This document shows positions 14,437 through 22,988 of a DNA stretch of 64,000 nucleotides, piece after piece. Origin of the DNA: an uncultured Ruminococcus sp. (GTDB taxonomy: Bacteria > Bacillota > Clostridia > Oscillospirales > CAG-272); NCBI GenBank assembly GCA_902795355.1, contig CADBKZ010000001.1, forward strand, positions 60,372 to 124,371, in the 5' to 3' direction. Position numbers and translations under genes: made by a program. The notes beneath the pieces were generated by a model. It searched no databases. It saw only the letters and a list, made by a program, of their open reading frames with translations, and had not been told where the DNA came from. How positions within the stretch are numbered: position 1 is the stretch's first letter; the number at the start of each line of letters is the position of its first letter.

Positions 14437-15280
14437 ACGGTTCGCGATCCGTGGGATCGTTCTTTTTGCCGTCGTCGTCTTTCTCGCGCCGCAGGGTCTC
14501 TCGGAGCTTTTCCGTTTGCGTTTTGAGAAAAATTTGCTGTTTTCGCAGGAATCGGCGCAGTTGCTTTTTATGGTGGCAGAGCTTCTCCTTGCAATTGGCG
14601 CAGGCAAGGCTCGCGTTCGTGCATTCCGAAAATCGCTCGGGGCGTTTATGCAGCCGCACTTCCCAAAGCAAAAGCAACACCAACGCCAGCCCGAAAACGC
14701 CCCACGTAAACACGCCCCGAACAAACGCCAGCGGCGTGAACATCATGGCGTAATCCCAATTATAAATGCGGCAGGTGGCGCAGCATTTGTTCTTCATGAA
14801 CCATGTTTGGAACGGGCAAAAAAACAAAATACAGCACATGTCGCAAACCGAATAAATCAAGCTGATGATGATCATGATCCATTGGTCGAACACGCCCGCA
14901 AGGTACAGCGCGCCGAACGCGCCGTTGAGCAACACCCACGCGAGAAACACCCGAAATGTTACCCACGCGCTTTGCAGCCTCGGCTCGGCCTCTCCCGTTG
15001 GTTGGTAGAACCGCGCGAACTGCTTTTCGCCCCCCATGCTTTCCAGCTTGGAAGGGATCATGCGGAAGATCATTTCCACCGCGAACACCGACCCGAGAAT
15101 TGCCATAACCACGGGGCTTTCGGCAAGGCTTTCAATCTTTTCGTCCACGCGGTGAACGCGCTTGACAATGTAATATACCACGACCGCCGCGAGCAGCAAG
15201 CTCCGATACACCAATTTGACATAGTGGAAAATCGAAACGCTCGACAGCGGCATTCGCCGCTTCTTTTTGACTTTTTCCAT
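14435..15280 (-). CDS. Conserved Cys-rich integral membrane protein
   Basis: Protein of 281 residues with about five transmembrane segments. Between the third and fourth lies a cysteine-dense loop (CDMCCILFFCPFQTWFMKNK followed by CCATCRIYNWD), and the cytoplasmic tail carries a second set (CTNASLACANCKEKLCHHKK). I recall similar uncharacterised proteins in Clostridia. The arrangement suggests metal binding or disulfide chemistry, but no function is known to me. The ATG at 15280 has a GAGGGGAG SD; the extra N-terminal open frame lacks one. It lies behind rplS but a hairpin separates them. Confidence 0.65.
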   Translation of the reverse strand: MEKVKKKRRMPLSSVSIFHYVKLVYRSLLLAAVVVYYIVKRVHRVDEKIESLAESPVVMAILGSVFAVEMIFRMIPSKLESMGGEKQFARFYQPTGEAEPRLQSAWVTFRVFLAWVLLNGAFGALYLAGVFDQWIMIIISLIYSVCDMCCILFFCPFQTWFMKNKCCATCRIYNWDYAMMFTPLAFVRGVFTWGVFGLALVLLLLWEVRLHKRPERFSECTNASLACANCKEKLCHHKKQLRRFLRKQQIFLKTQTEKLRETLRREKDDDGKKNDPTDREP

Positions 15281-15335
15281 GCGGCTCGCTCCCCTCGCTT
15301 CCCTTTTTTTACCGATTTTTCCGCAAAAGAAGAAA

Positions 15336-15359
15336 GACCGACAGGAAAACCCATCGGTC
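15336..15359 (-). terminator. Probable rplS terminator
   Basis: GACCGA and TCGGTC arms around a 12-base loop, followed on the minus strand by a T-rich TTTCTTCTTTT stretch. Confidence 0.5.
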
Positions 15360-15381
15360 ATATTCTTCCGAAAAGGCGCGT

Positions 15382-15723
15382 TCAGATCTGTTCCTTGACC
15401 TTGGACGCCTTACCTACGCGACCGCGCAGATAGTAGAGCTTGGCACGTCTGATCTTACCGACGCGGATGATCTCGACCTTATCCACATTGGGAGAATGGA
15501 TCGGGAAAGTTTTCTCCACGCCAACGCCGTAGGAAATCCGTCTGACCGTGAACGTCTCGGAAATTCCGCCGCCGTGCTTGGCAATAACGGTGCCCTCGAA
15601 TATCTGGATTCTCTCGCGCGTACCCTCTTTAATCTTGTTGTGAACACGAACGGTGTCACCGATGCGGACAAGGGGTACTTCCTTCTTCAATTGCTCGTTG
15701 GTAAAAGCCTCAATCTTGTTCAT
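15382..15723 (-). CDS. rplS: 50S ribosomal protein L19
   Basis: Protein of 113 residues, normal length for L19, at the interface between the large and small ribosomal subunits. Family signatures are [40 protein letters not shown] and [26 protein letters not shown] precedes the ATG. In most Firmicutes rplS follows rpsP-rimM-trmD; here it stands alone with its own promoter and leader, while rimM-trmD lie 7 kb away and rpsP is absent from the window. Confidence 0.97.
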   Translation of the reverse strand: MNKIEAFTNEQLKKEVPLVRIGDTVRVHNKIKEGTRERIQIFEGTVIAKHGGGISETFTVRRISYGVGVEKTFPIHSPNVDKVEIIRVGKIRRAKLYYLRGRVGKASKVKEQI

Positions 15724-15805
15724 GATGAGTCCCTCCTTGAAAATCCGGTGTTCATGCGAGCATGCAGCGGACCACCGTCGTAATCTTGCGCGGACTGCGC
15801 AACAG
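15724..15805 (-). ncRNA. Putative L19 ribosomal protein leader
   Basis: The 5' UTR of rplS, from just after the -10 to the SD. It contains a GCGCAGTCCGCGC-type hairpin followed by GCATGCTCGCATGAACACC next to the SD, which resembles the autoregulatory L19 leader described in Firmicutes. Assignment is by pattern only. Confidence 0.5.
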
Positions 15806-15809
15806 GAGT

Positions 15810-15838
15810 ATTATAGCACATTCTTTCCCGTTTTGCAA
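15810..15838 (-). promoter_or_regulatory. Promoter for rplS
   Basis: TTGCAA (15833-15838) and TATAAT (15810-15815), 17-base spacer, on the minus strand. Confidence 0.85.
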
Positions 15839-16011
15839 GAGTTTTTCGGTAATTTTTTCATTTTTTTTGAAAAAAGTCGTTCAGAACGAAAAAACTGTCT
15901 TTTCCGGACGCCTCCGCTTCCTTTTGCGGAAATCGGAAAAACCGGAAACGGAACGCCGAGCGCGGAAAAGGTCGAAGAAAGTAAAACAAAAAACGAGAAC
16001 TGTTTTTATTC

Positions 16012-16491
16012 TTATTTTTTGTCGGAAATCAGCGGAATCGCGCCCTCCGCAACAAGGCCGTTCACCGCTTCCCCGTTTGCAAGCTTTTGCCGGACTTCCG
16101 TGGAGCTGACATGCGCGTGCGCTCCCGAGGCGGGAATCAGGTCGGTTCGGAAACGCGGGTTATGCGCGCGGTTCCATTCGTCCTGCACGCGCTCGTAGGC
16201 AAGGTCGGTTTCGTCGCGGTAGCCTTTGCAAACCGCGTCGGCTCCAAGGCGGTCGAACAGGTCGATCAGCATGCCTCGGTCGGCGATTACGCGAACGTTC
16301 GCAAGCCCCGCCACCGTGGCTTCGGCAATGCGAACGCGGGTTTCGATATCGAACAGGGTCTGTTTCGCGTCGTTCACCATAACCGCCACAACCACTTGGC
16401 CATAGCGTTTTGCCGCCGCCTCAATCAAGTCGCGGTGGCCGAGCGTCATGGGATCGAAGCTCCCCGCGACAATGGCAAGATCACGTTTCAT
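16012..16491 (-). CDS. coaD: Pantetheine-phosphate adenylyltransferase
   Basis: Enzyme of 159 residues that transfers AMP from ATP to 4'-phosphopantetheine, the penultimate step of coenzyme A synthesis. The nucleotidyltransferase signature GSFDPMTLGH (about residues 10-19) and the C-terminal VSSTEVRQKL are present, and the length is standard. The ATG at 16491 overlaps the rsmD end by 11 bases; rsmD-coaD is a common conserved pair. Probably the last gene of the uvrC-rsmD-coaD transcript. Confidence 0.95.
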   Translation of the reverse strand: MKRDLAIVAGSFDPMTLGHRDLIEAAAKRYGQVVVAVMVNDAKQTLFDIETRVRIAEATVAGLANVRVIADRGMLIDLFDRLGADAVCKGYRDETDLAYERVQDEWNRAHNPRFRTDLIPASGAHAHVSSTEVRQKLANGEAVNGLVAEGAIPLISDKK

Positions 16492-17071
16492 CGGGAGATC
16501 CCCCTTTTTCGTTGTACCAAGCCAGCAGCGTGATGTACGCCGCGCCGTGCCGCACCTGCCGCCGCACCTCGAACGCCACGGCCAGCGTTTCATCGCCGCC
16601 GAACACATCGGCAGGGTCTCCCGTTTCGCAAACGAGGAGCGCGCCCGAAAGGAGCCGTTTCCGCCGCAAAAGTTCCCGCAAAACCGTTGGGATCGCCTTT
16701 TGCGCGTAGGGCGGATCGAGGAACGCAAGGTCGAACACATGCCCGTGCGGATGGCGTAAAAACGAAAGCGCTTCGCCGTTGACGATTTCTCCGACCGCCG
16801 AAAATTTGGTTTTTTCGAGGTTTTTCCGGATGATGCCGACCGCCTCGCGCGAGCGATCCACAAACACGGCGTTTTTCGCGCCCCTGCTGATCGCCTCGAT
16901 TCCGAGCTGCCCCGACCCCGCAAACAGATCCAGCGCGCGCCGGCCTTCCACCTCGAATTGGATCATGGAAAACAACGCTTCCTTGGTCCGCTCGGATGTG
17001 GGGCGCGTCGATTCTCCCTCGGGGGCGTCCAGCCGAACGCCTTTTGCCGTTCCCGTGATTACGCGCATCAT
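16481..17071 (-). CDS. rsmD: 16S rRNA (guanine(966)-N(2))-methyltransferase
   Basis: Protein of 196 residues that methylates G966 of 16S rRNA using SAM. The SAM-binding motif DLFAGSGQLGIEAISRGA is near residue 48, and the catalytic DPPY motif occurs as FLDPPYAQK. The N-terminal RVITGTAKG and TRPTSERTKEALF are typical of RsmD. The start ATG overlaps the uvrC stop by 4 bases and its 3' end overlaps coaD. Confidence 0.95.
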   Translation of the reverse strand: MMRVITGTAKGVRLDAPEGESTRPTSERTKEALFSMIQFEVEGRRALDLFAGSGQLGIEAISRGAKNAVFVDRSREAVGIIRKNLEKTKFSAVGEIVNGEALSFLRHPHGHVFDLAFLDPPYAQKAIPTVLRELLRRKRLLSGALLVCETGDPADVFGGDETLAVAFEVRRQVRHGAAYITLLAWYNEKGGSPDET

Positions 17072-18915
17072 ATCGTGTCTTTCTCCTTATGATAATGATG
17101 GTAAACCGCCTCCGCGTCGCGCCGCGAAACGCCCTGAACGGCGGCCAATTCTTCAAGGCCCGCGCGTTTGACGCCCGCAAGCCCGCCGAACGCGGCAAGC
17201 AGTTTCTTTGCTTTTTCATCGCCGATCCCGCGAATGGCCGTCAGGGTGGAACGAGAAAGAGTCTTATTCTTTGCCTGCTCCATCACCCGAACGGTGTAGC
17301 GGTGGATTTCTTCCTGAATGCGGTAGATCAGGGTGAAAATATCGCGCTCCTTGGCAATGTTGATCTCCTCGTTCTCGGTGCAGAGCGCGCGCGTTTTATG
17401 AAAATCGTCCTTGACCATGCCGAATACGGGGATGTGCTCCAAACCGAGATTCCGCGTCAGCTCCCGCACGGTGGAAACATGGCCGCGGCCGCCGTCGAGC
17501 AAGATCAGGTCGGGCGGCTCGGAGAAAGATCCGCTTTCATCCGAGAGATGGGCGAGCCGCCGCTCCAACGTTTCGCGCATGGAAGCGTAGTCGTCGGCGG
17601 TCCCCACAACGGTTTTGATCTTAAAGCTCCGGTAATCGGCCTTGGAAAAGCCGCCGTTCTTATAAACGATCATCCCCGCGGTCAGGTGCTCGGCGCCGAA
17701 ATTGGAAATGTCGTAGGCCTCGATGCGCTCGGGGTAAACTTCAAGCCGCAGCAGCTCGGCAAGATGCGCCAGCGTTCCTTCCTGCTTTTCGGAGTCCATC
17801 CGGTAGCGTTTGGCGCGCTCGGTCGCGTTTTTCAGGACAAGATCGCAGAGCGTGCGCAGCGGCCCGCGCTCGGGCGTGTGGACGTCGATTTTCCGCCCCG
17901 CAAGCGCGGAGAGCGATTGCGAGAGCAGATTCCGGTCCTCTTCGTCCATGGAAAAATCCAGCAAAACGCGCGGCGGGATATACTCGCGCGATTGGTAATG
18001 TTCGAGCAGAAACGCGGTCAGGTCGTCCGGGATCCCGTCCGCGCCGAACAGAAAATCGGCCGAATCGTGGACCACGCCGCCGCGAATGTAAAACGCCGAA
18101 ACGCAGGTGCAGAAATCGTCCGAATACAGCGCGAACACATCCTGCTCGGCGTCCGGCGAGGCAACAACGGTCTGCTTTTCGCGAATCGCGTCCAGCGCGC
18201 GGATGGTGTCGCGGCATTTTGCGGCGGCCTCGTAGCGTTCGGCTTCGGCGTCGGCCTGCATTTGCGCTTCCAGCCGACGGCGCACCTGCTCGTTTTTTCC
18301 GCCGAGGATCTCCGCCGCGTACTTTACGGCCGTCCGGTGTTCCTCCGCGCTGACCTTTCCCGTGCAAAGCCCCGCGCATTTGCCCATTTCGTAATAAATG
18401 CAGGGGCGGTTTTTCCCGATGTCCCTCGGAAAATTGCGGCGGCAGGTCGGGAGCCGCAGCGTTCGCGAAAGCATTTCGATGAGCGCATAGGCGGTCCCCG
18501 AGCCGGAATACGGGCCGAAGTATTTCGCCTTGTCCGCGTCGCGCCGGCGGGTGAACACAAGGCGGGGATATTCCTCGGCGGTGATTTTGATATACGGATA
18601 GGATTTCGCGTCCTTCAAGCGGATGTTGTACTTCGGCGTGTACTGCTTGATGAGCGTGTTTTCGAGCGAAAGGGCTTCCATTTCGTTGGCGCAAAGGTAG
18701 TAGTCAAACTCCCGCACCATGGAGACCATGCGCCCCGTTTTGATGTTTTTATCGCCGTTCTGGAAATACTGCGAAACGCGGTTTTTCAGCTTCCGCGATT
18801 TGCCCACGTAGATCACCTTTCCGTTGCGGTCGCGCATCAAATAAACTCCGGCGGAAAGCGGCAATGTATTGGCTTTTTCCAGCAAACGGCGGCGAATTTC
18901 TTCCGCGGTTTCCAT
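17068..18915 (-). CDS. uvrC: Excinuclease ABC subunit C
   Basis: UvrC of 615 residues, the dual-incision nuclease of nucleotide excision repair. N-terminal GIY-YIG domain with SAGVYLMRDRNGKVIYVGKS (about 18-37), a UVR segment near residue 200, an RNase H-like endonuclease domain with DGGRGHVS, and C-terminal helix-hairpin-helix motifs (IRGIGDEKAKKLLAAFGGL). The ATG at 18915 has GAAAGGAGAC at good spacing; the longer upstream frame has no support. The stop overlaps rsmD by 4 bases, so DNA repair and rRNA modification are translationally coupled here. Confidence 0.95.
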   Translation of the reverse strand: METAEEIRRRLLEKANTLPLSAGVYLMRDRNGKVIYVGKSRKLKNRVSQYFQNGDKNIKTGRMVSMVREFDYYLCANEMEALSLENTLIKQYTPKYNIRLKDAKSYPYIKITAEEYPRLVFTRRRDADKAKYFGPYSGSGTAYALIEMLSRTLRLPTCRRNFPRDIGKNRPCIYYEMGKCAGLCTGKVSAEEHRTAVKYAAEILGGKNEQVRRRLEAQMQADAEAERYEAAAKCRDTIRALDAIREKQTVVASPDAEQDVFALYSDDFCTCVSAFYIRGGVVHDSADFLFGADGIPDDLTAFLLEHYQSREYIPPRVLLDFSMDEEDRNLLSQSLSALAGRKIDVHTPERGPLRTLCDLVLKNATERAKRYRMDSEKQEGTLAHLAELLRLEVYPERIEAYDISNFGAEHLTAGMIVYKNGGFSKADYRSFKIKTVVGTADDYASMRETLERRLAHLSDESGSFSEPPDLILLDGGRGHVSTVRELTRNLGLEHIPVFGMVKDDFHKTRALCTENEEINIAKERDIFTLIYRIQEEIHRYTVRVMEQAKNKTLSRSTLTAIRGIGDEKAKKLLAAFGGLAGVKRAGLEELAAVQGVSRRDAEAVYHHYHKEKDTI

Positions 18916-18943
18916 GGGTCGTCTCCTTTCGGCGTTTTCGGGG

Positions 18944-18997
18944 AAAAACAACGGTGTGCCACCGGAACATTTGAAAAAAGCTCTCCGGCGCACACCG
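18944..18997 (-). terminator. Probable terminator between HPr and uvrC
   Basis: Imperfect 14-15 base hairpin (CGGTGTGCGCCGGA with TCCGGTGGCACACCG) followed on the minus strand by TTGTTTTT. This would separate the HPr transcript from uvrC. Confidence 0.55.
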
Positions 18998-19020
18998 CTA
19001 TGTTCACTTGCAAGTCGGCT

Positions 19021-19287
19021 TTAAGATTCGGCAAAGCCGCTGTCGATCAATTCCGCAAGCCCTTCGAGAGCTTCGTTCTCCCCTTTTCCGTCCGCAATCA
19101 GCGTAATGGTCATTCCCTTTGCAATTCCCAAAGAGAGCACGCCGAGCAGACTTTTGGCATTCACTTTGCGATCCTCTTTCTCGATCCAAACGGAACACGG
19201 ATAACTGTTCGCCTTTTGAATAAAGAAAGTCGCGGGCCTTGCATGCAGACCGCTTGTGTTGGTTATAACGACTTCGCGTGAGATCAT
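19021..19287 (-). CDS. ptsH: Phosphocarrier protein HPr
   Basis: Protein of 88 residues. It carries the phosphorylatable His15 in TSGLHARPAT and the regulatory Ser46 in KSLLGVLSLGI, so it can act both in PTS phosphotransfer and in HPr-kinase-dependent carbon catabolite repression; Crh-type proteins lack the histidine. No ptsI lies next to it, as is common in Clostridia where HPr is encoded alone. Its own promoter and a downstream hairpin make it monocistronic. Confidence 0.93.
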   Translation of the reverse strand: MISREVVITNTSGLHARPATFFIQKANSYPCSVWIEKEDRKVNAKSLLGVLSLGIAKGMTITLIADGKGENEALEGLAELIDSGFAES

Positions 19288-19344
19288 TTGCGTATCCGCT
19301 CCCCATCTTCCGATCGGTTGAACCCGACCTTTTTTGTTACATAT

Positions 19345-19373
19345 AGTATATCAAAAACGGAAGCCAAAATCAA
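19345..19373 (-). promoter_or_regulatory. Promoter for ptsH
   Basis: TTGATT (19368-19373) and TATACT (19345-19350) on the minus strand with a 17-base spacer. Confidence 0.7.
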
Positions 19374-19427
19374 TAGTCAATCCGACCTATTTTCAAACCC
19401 GACGCAAATCTTTTTCGTGCAATTCTA

Positions 19428-19931
19428 TTAAAATTGCCCCTCAACGGCCGTTTTTAAGGGGGTTACGGCGGTTACAGTGGCCGCAACGGAAGCGCGCAGA
19501 GAGTACAAACGGTACGTCTCCCCGATCAGAACCGCGCGCCCGTTTTCCCGCAGGAAAACGCCGTCGTGTTCGCCGCCGCGCACCGCAACGGTCAGGAACA
19601 CGTCTTCCCGCGTTCCGGCGGGGTAGCGCGTGACAATCCTCTTTCCGTTCTCCCACAGAACGGCCTCGCTCGGCTCGGAGCGGATCTCCGAAATTTCCCC
19701 GAACCGCTCCCCCGCGTTGGTATAAAGAACGTCGCCCGCGCGCAAACAGGCGACGGACCTGCTGTCCGTATCCGACCAGACCGCTTGGATCAGATAGTCG
19801 CTTTGCGAATCCGCCGTGTTTTTTCGGAACGCGCCCGCGCGTTTCGCAACGCCGACAACGGCAAACAACGCCAGCAAGACCAAGAAAAGATCCGCGGCAT
19901 GAAACCGCGACCGCCCCGCCCGTTCGTTCAT
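19428..19931 (-). CDS. DUF4330-like membrane-anchored protein
   Basis: Protein of 167 residues with one N-terminal transmembrane helix (FHAADLFLVLLALFAVVGVA, about 11-30) and a beta-rich extracellular domain. The layout (short Arg-rich N-terminus, D-L/I-hydrophobic helix, barrel-like domain) fits the DUF4330 family. It overlaps its upstream neighbour by 4 bases, and the two are distant paralogues. They follow an O-antigen-ligase-like gene, so a role in surface polysaccharide assembly or length control is plausible but unproven. Last gene of the rimM-trmD operon. Confidence 0.6.
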   Translation of the reverse strand: MNERAGRSRFHAADLFLVLLALFAVVGVAKRAGAFRKNTADSQSDYLIQAVWSDTDSRSVACLRAGDVLYTNAGERFGEISEIRSEPSEAVLWENGKRIVTRYPAGTREDVFLTVAVRGGEHDGVFLRENGRAVLIGETYRLYSLRASVAATVTAVTPLKTAVEGQF

Positions 19932-20401
19932 GGCAAAACCTCTTCCGCAACGCTGACCGTAACGACCCCCGCGCAAAACGCAGGACCAACGCGGTAATTC
20001 CCGCTCTCGCCCGCGCAAACGCGAATGTCGCCCACGCGATAGTCAATTCCCCGCACCGCCGACATCCGAACGGTAAACTCGGTAACGGTCGTTCCGTTCA
20101 CCGTTTCGTAAACCGGCGAACCGTTCCGCATTCCGAACAGCTTTTGCGGTCGCTCGGCAACATCGGTCACGTACCCGAACAACACCGTTCCGTTCTCGTT
20201 CCGGACGGGGTCGCCCACGCGAATGCCCGCCGGCTTTTCCGATGCGGGCAACCGGAAAACGCAAACGATCGGAAGCTCGGGCGGCGCGGTCCGCTCCCGC
20301 CGCCAAATCAGAAAGCCGGCAAAGGCCAGCGCGGCGGCAAGAACCGTCAGAATCACCCAATCCAGCAAATTGAACCGACGAACCGTTTCTTTCATTTTCA
20401 T
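19928..20401 (-). CDS. DUF4330-like membrane-anchored protein
   Basis: Protein of 157 residues with an N-terminal helix (FNLLDWVILTVLAAALAFAG) directly after a basic segment, the usual start of DUF4330 proteins, then a beta-rich domain with IRVGDPVRNENGTVLFGYVT. The ATG at 20401 has AAAGGA seven bases upstream, which decides the start. It lies 19 bases behind the O-antigen-ligase-like gene and overlaps the second DUF4330-like gene by 4 bases, so the three are very likely co-expressed. Confidence 0.65.
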   Translation of the reverse strand: MKMKETVRRFNLLDWVILTVLAAALAFAGFLIWRRERTAPPELPIVCVFRLPASEKPAGIRVGDPVRNENGTVLFGYVTDVAERPQKLFGMRNGSPVYETVNGTTVTEFTVRMSAVRGIDYRVGDIRVCAGESGNYRVGPAFCAGVVTVSVAEEVLP

Positions 20402-20420
20402 AACAGATCCTTTCCCGCAT

Positions 20421-22250
20421 TTACGGCCGGACGTCCGCCCATGCGTTTTCCGTATGCGCCCACAACAGCGCGGCAACGAACCAGAACAGCCAAAAGAGAT
20501 TCGGCATATACCAAAGATGGTCGAATAATCCCATGGTCAACAGCGCAACCAACGCCGCGGCGCATCCGAGCATGGCGGCGCGATCAAAATACGCCGGATT
20601 TGCAGTGCGTGTGGTCAAAAAACGTCGAAAAAGCAAAAAAATCATCGCCAGAAACACCGCGACCGCCGCAAGGCCGTGTTCCGCGGCAATTTGCAGAAAA
20701 ACATTGTGCGCGTGCATGACGCTTTCGGTGCCGGAAACGGCGAATTTCGGGTACACGGTATGAAAATTTTCTTCTCCGCTCCCGATTCCGAACGGGTATG
20801 CGCGAATCATTCGCAAAACCCCTTTCCATGTGTTGACGCGGTAACGCGACGACGTTTCCGCAAGGTTCCCGATGCTTGCGAATCGGGTGCGGACGCCGTT
20901 CGGCATCCACGGAAAAACCGCCGGAACCGCCAAAGGCGAAACCATGAGCGCGGCAAGGCTCCCGCGGCTATGCAACAACAGGAAAAACGCCGTTGCCGCA
21001 AGCGCGCCAAGCCATGCGCCGCGCGACCATGTGACAATCAGGCAACCGACAGAGAGCGTCAACGACGCCGCGCAAATCCGACGCCCTCCCAACACTTCGC
21101 CGAGCGAGAAGCCGAACAAAACCAAGAGAAAAACGGCGAGCAGATTCGGGTTGGAAAAGGTGGAAGTAACGCGTCCGCCAAGCGTTCCGAAACGGGAAAG
21201 ATCCATCCATTTCGCTTCCCCGAGCCCAAGCGCGTATTGCAAAATCCCGATTCCCGCGCAAAGGCTGCCTGAAAACAACAGACATCCGACCGTCCGTTTC
21301 CGCCAAAGGGGCGAGGTCAGCCAAGTACGAACGGGAAACCACGCGGCAAGAAGATCAATCGAGAGGAGCGGGCCGTTGCCGCCCGAGACGCCCGCGTTGA
21401 CCATGCCGCCGACTGCTGAAACGGCCGAAAACAGCAGAACGAAACCATCCATTGCCGTAAAATGGACCTCCCGATGCCCGTTCAGGGCTTTCGGGATCCA
21501 GCACAGAACCGACCACAACGCGGCGCCGCAGAAGAACAGCGAGGGGTGCGGCAACAATCCTGAAAAAGGAAAGCCAAGCGCCATGGGGATCAACGTCAGT
21601 TCGGGGACGGCAAACCCGAGGATGACCGCCGCTCCGAGGAGCAACGCAAACGGCAGCCAAACGGGATTCGTCAATCCGGAAAGAAGCCCGAAAACCAAAC
21701 CCGCATAGGCGGCGCGAGAAATGCTTCCGCCCTGCGTTGTCGGTTCAAAAAGAGAGCGCGGAAAGCGACAGAAACGCAAAAAGAACCAGCCTGTAATGGC
21801 GTCGTCGGCCATGGCATTCGCAACCGATCTCTCCGAGCCGCAGAGCGGAAGAGAAGCAAAAAACACCGCGATAGGCGTCCAGAAACGGAGAGACCAGAGA
21901 TCGAACGGCCGGCCGACCGACGAAACGGAAACCGAGACCGCGGCCCATACCGCGAGGAACGCGCCGCAAACGCGCAAACGCCGTGAAAACAGCCATGCGC
22001 GCGCAAGAAGGAACAACTGCGGGAAAACGCCCGTTTCCTCTTCGCGCAAAACGGCGCGGCGAAAGCCTCCATACCGGACGCCGATCAACTCGCTTTCCGC
22101 GAGTTCGCACGATGGAAGCGCAAGCAAGCGGCTGTTTCCCGCCGCCCTGCGCAACCGTTCCGCCGCTGATTCCAACCGTTCCGTAAACAAAAGAAAAAGC
22201 CCCCTACTCCCCCGCGTTTTTTCGTTGCGGATGTAAGGGGCTTTCGACAT
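20421..22250 (-). CDS. O-antigen ligase-like polytopic membrane protein
   Basis: Protein of 609 residues with about 12-14 predicted membrane segments. The C-terminal half has the Wzy_C/WaaL pattern: GGRVTSTFSNPNLLAVFLLV, CLIVTWSRGAWLGALA, then a large extracellular loop with RYRVNTWKGVLRMIRAYPFG and HAHNVFLQIAAEHG. Such enzymes polymerise or ligate undecaprenyl-linked glycans at the outer membrane face. The first 90 residues are soluble and not recognised. No clear SD precedes the ATG. It lies 27 bases after trmD, an unusual place for a glycan enzyme, with two DUF4330-like genes behind it. Confidence 0.8.
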   Translation of the reverse strand: MSKAPYIRNEKTRGSRGLFLLFTERLESAAERLRRAAGNSRLLALPSCELAESELIGVRYGGFRRAVLREEETGVFPQLFLLARAWLFSRRLRVCGAFLAVWAAVSVSVSSVGRPFDLWSLRFWTPIAVFFASLPLCGSERSVANAMADDAITGWFFLRFCRFPRSLFEPTTQGGSISRAAYAGLVFGLLSGLTNPVWLPFALLLGAAVILGFAVPELTLIPMALGFPFSGLLPHPSLFFCGAALWSVLCWIPKALNGHREVHFTAMDGFVLLFSAVSAVGGMVNAGVSGGNGPLLSIDLLAAWFPVRTWLTSPLWRKRTVGCLLFSGSLCAGIGILQYALGLGEAKWMDLSRFGTLGGRVTSTFSNPNLLAVFLLVLFGFSLGEVLGGRRICAASLTLSVGCLIVTWSRGAWLGALAATAFFLLLHSRGSLAALMVSPLAVPAVFPWMPNGVRTRFASIGNLAETSSRYRVNTWKGVLRMIRAYPFGIGSGEENFHTVYPKFAVSGTESVMHAHNVFLQIAAEHGLAAVAVFLAMIFLLFRRFLTTRTANPAYFDRAAMLGCAAALVALLTMGLFDHLWYMPNLFWLFWFVAALLWAHTENAWADVRP

Positions 22251-22277
22251 TTTTCGAGTTTGATTCTTGTTCTTATT

Positions 22278-22988
22278 CTAATTTTCCGGTTTTTCGCTCA
22301 ACAGATCCGGCCGCTGCGCCTCGGTTCGACGGCGCGCTTCTTCCTCGCGCCAACGGTCAATGTTGGCATGGTGCCCCGAGAGCAGGACTTCGGGAACTGT
22401 TCGCCCGTGGAACTCGTATGGGCGGGTATACTGCGGGTATTCGAGCAGCCCCGAGGAAATGCTTTCCTTTTCATAGCATTCGGGGTCGGCGAGAACGCCT
22501 TTGACCAACCGCGCCACGCAATCGGTCAGAATGCAGGCGGGGATCTCGCCGCCGGTCAGAACAAAATCGCCGATGGAAATTTCCTCGTCCACAATCTCTT
22601 CCACAATCCGGCTGTCCACGCCCTCGTAATGCCCGCAGAGCAGAATCAGGTTGTCGTAATCCCGCGCCAGCTCTTCGGCGCGCTTCTGCGTCAGCACTTT
22701 TCCCGCGGGGGAAAGATAAACCACATGCCGCCGCCCCTCGTAGCCGTCGATGTCCTGCCGTTTCAGCACCGCCTGATAGCAGTTGTAGATCGGCGGAGCC
22801 ATCATCAGCATGCCCTTTCCCCCGCCGTAGGGGGTGTCGTCCACGCGGCGGTGTTTATCCTCGGTGTAATCGCGGATGTCGAACAGATTGACTTCGATCG
22901 CGCCGTTTTTCTGCGCGCGGCCAATGATGCTCTCGCCCAAAACGGTTTTCACCAAATCGGGAAACAACGTCATAATATCGAATCTCAT
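22278..22988 (-). CDS. trmD: tRNA (guanine(37)-N(1))-methyltransferase
   Basis: SPOUT-family enzyme of 236 residues that methylates G37 of tRNAs and prevents +1 frameshifting. Motifs are MRFDIMTLFPDL, VDDTPYGGGKGMLM, LCGHYEGVDSRI and the knot region SIGDFVLTGGEIPA. Length is normal. The start overlaps the rimM end by 4 bases. rplS, the usual next gene, has been replaced by glycan and DUF4330 genes. Confidence 0.96.
   Translation of the reverse strand: MRFDIMTLFPDLVKTVLGESIIGRAQKNGAIEVNLFDIRDYTEDKHRRVDDTPYGGGKGMLMMAPPIYNCYQAVLKRQDIDGYEGRRHVVYLSPAGKVLTQKRAEELARDYDNLILLCGHYEGVDSRIVEEIVDEEISIGDFVLTGGEIPACILTDCVARLVKGVLADPECYEKESISSGLLEYPQYTRPYEFHGRTVPEVLLSGHHANIDRWREEEARRRTEAQRPDLLSEKPEN

Noticed and set aside
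17089..19281. 730-residue plus-strand open frame opposite uvrC
   Set aside because: Antisense shadow of a GC-rich gene; no SD, no domain, and uvrC motifs on the other strand are unambiguous. The same applies to the long frame at 29358-31691 opposite the ABC-FtsX gene.
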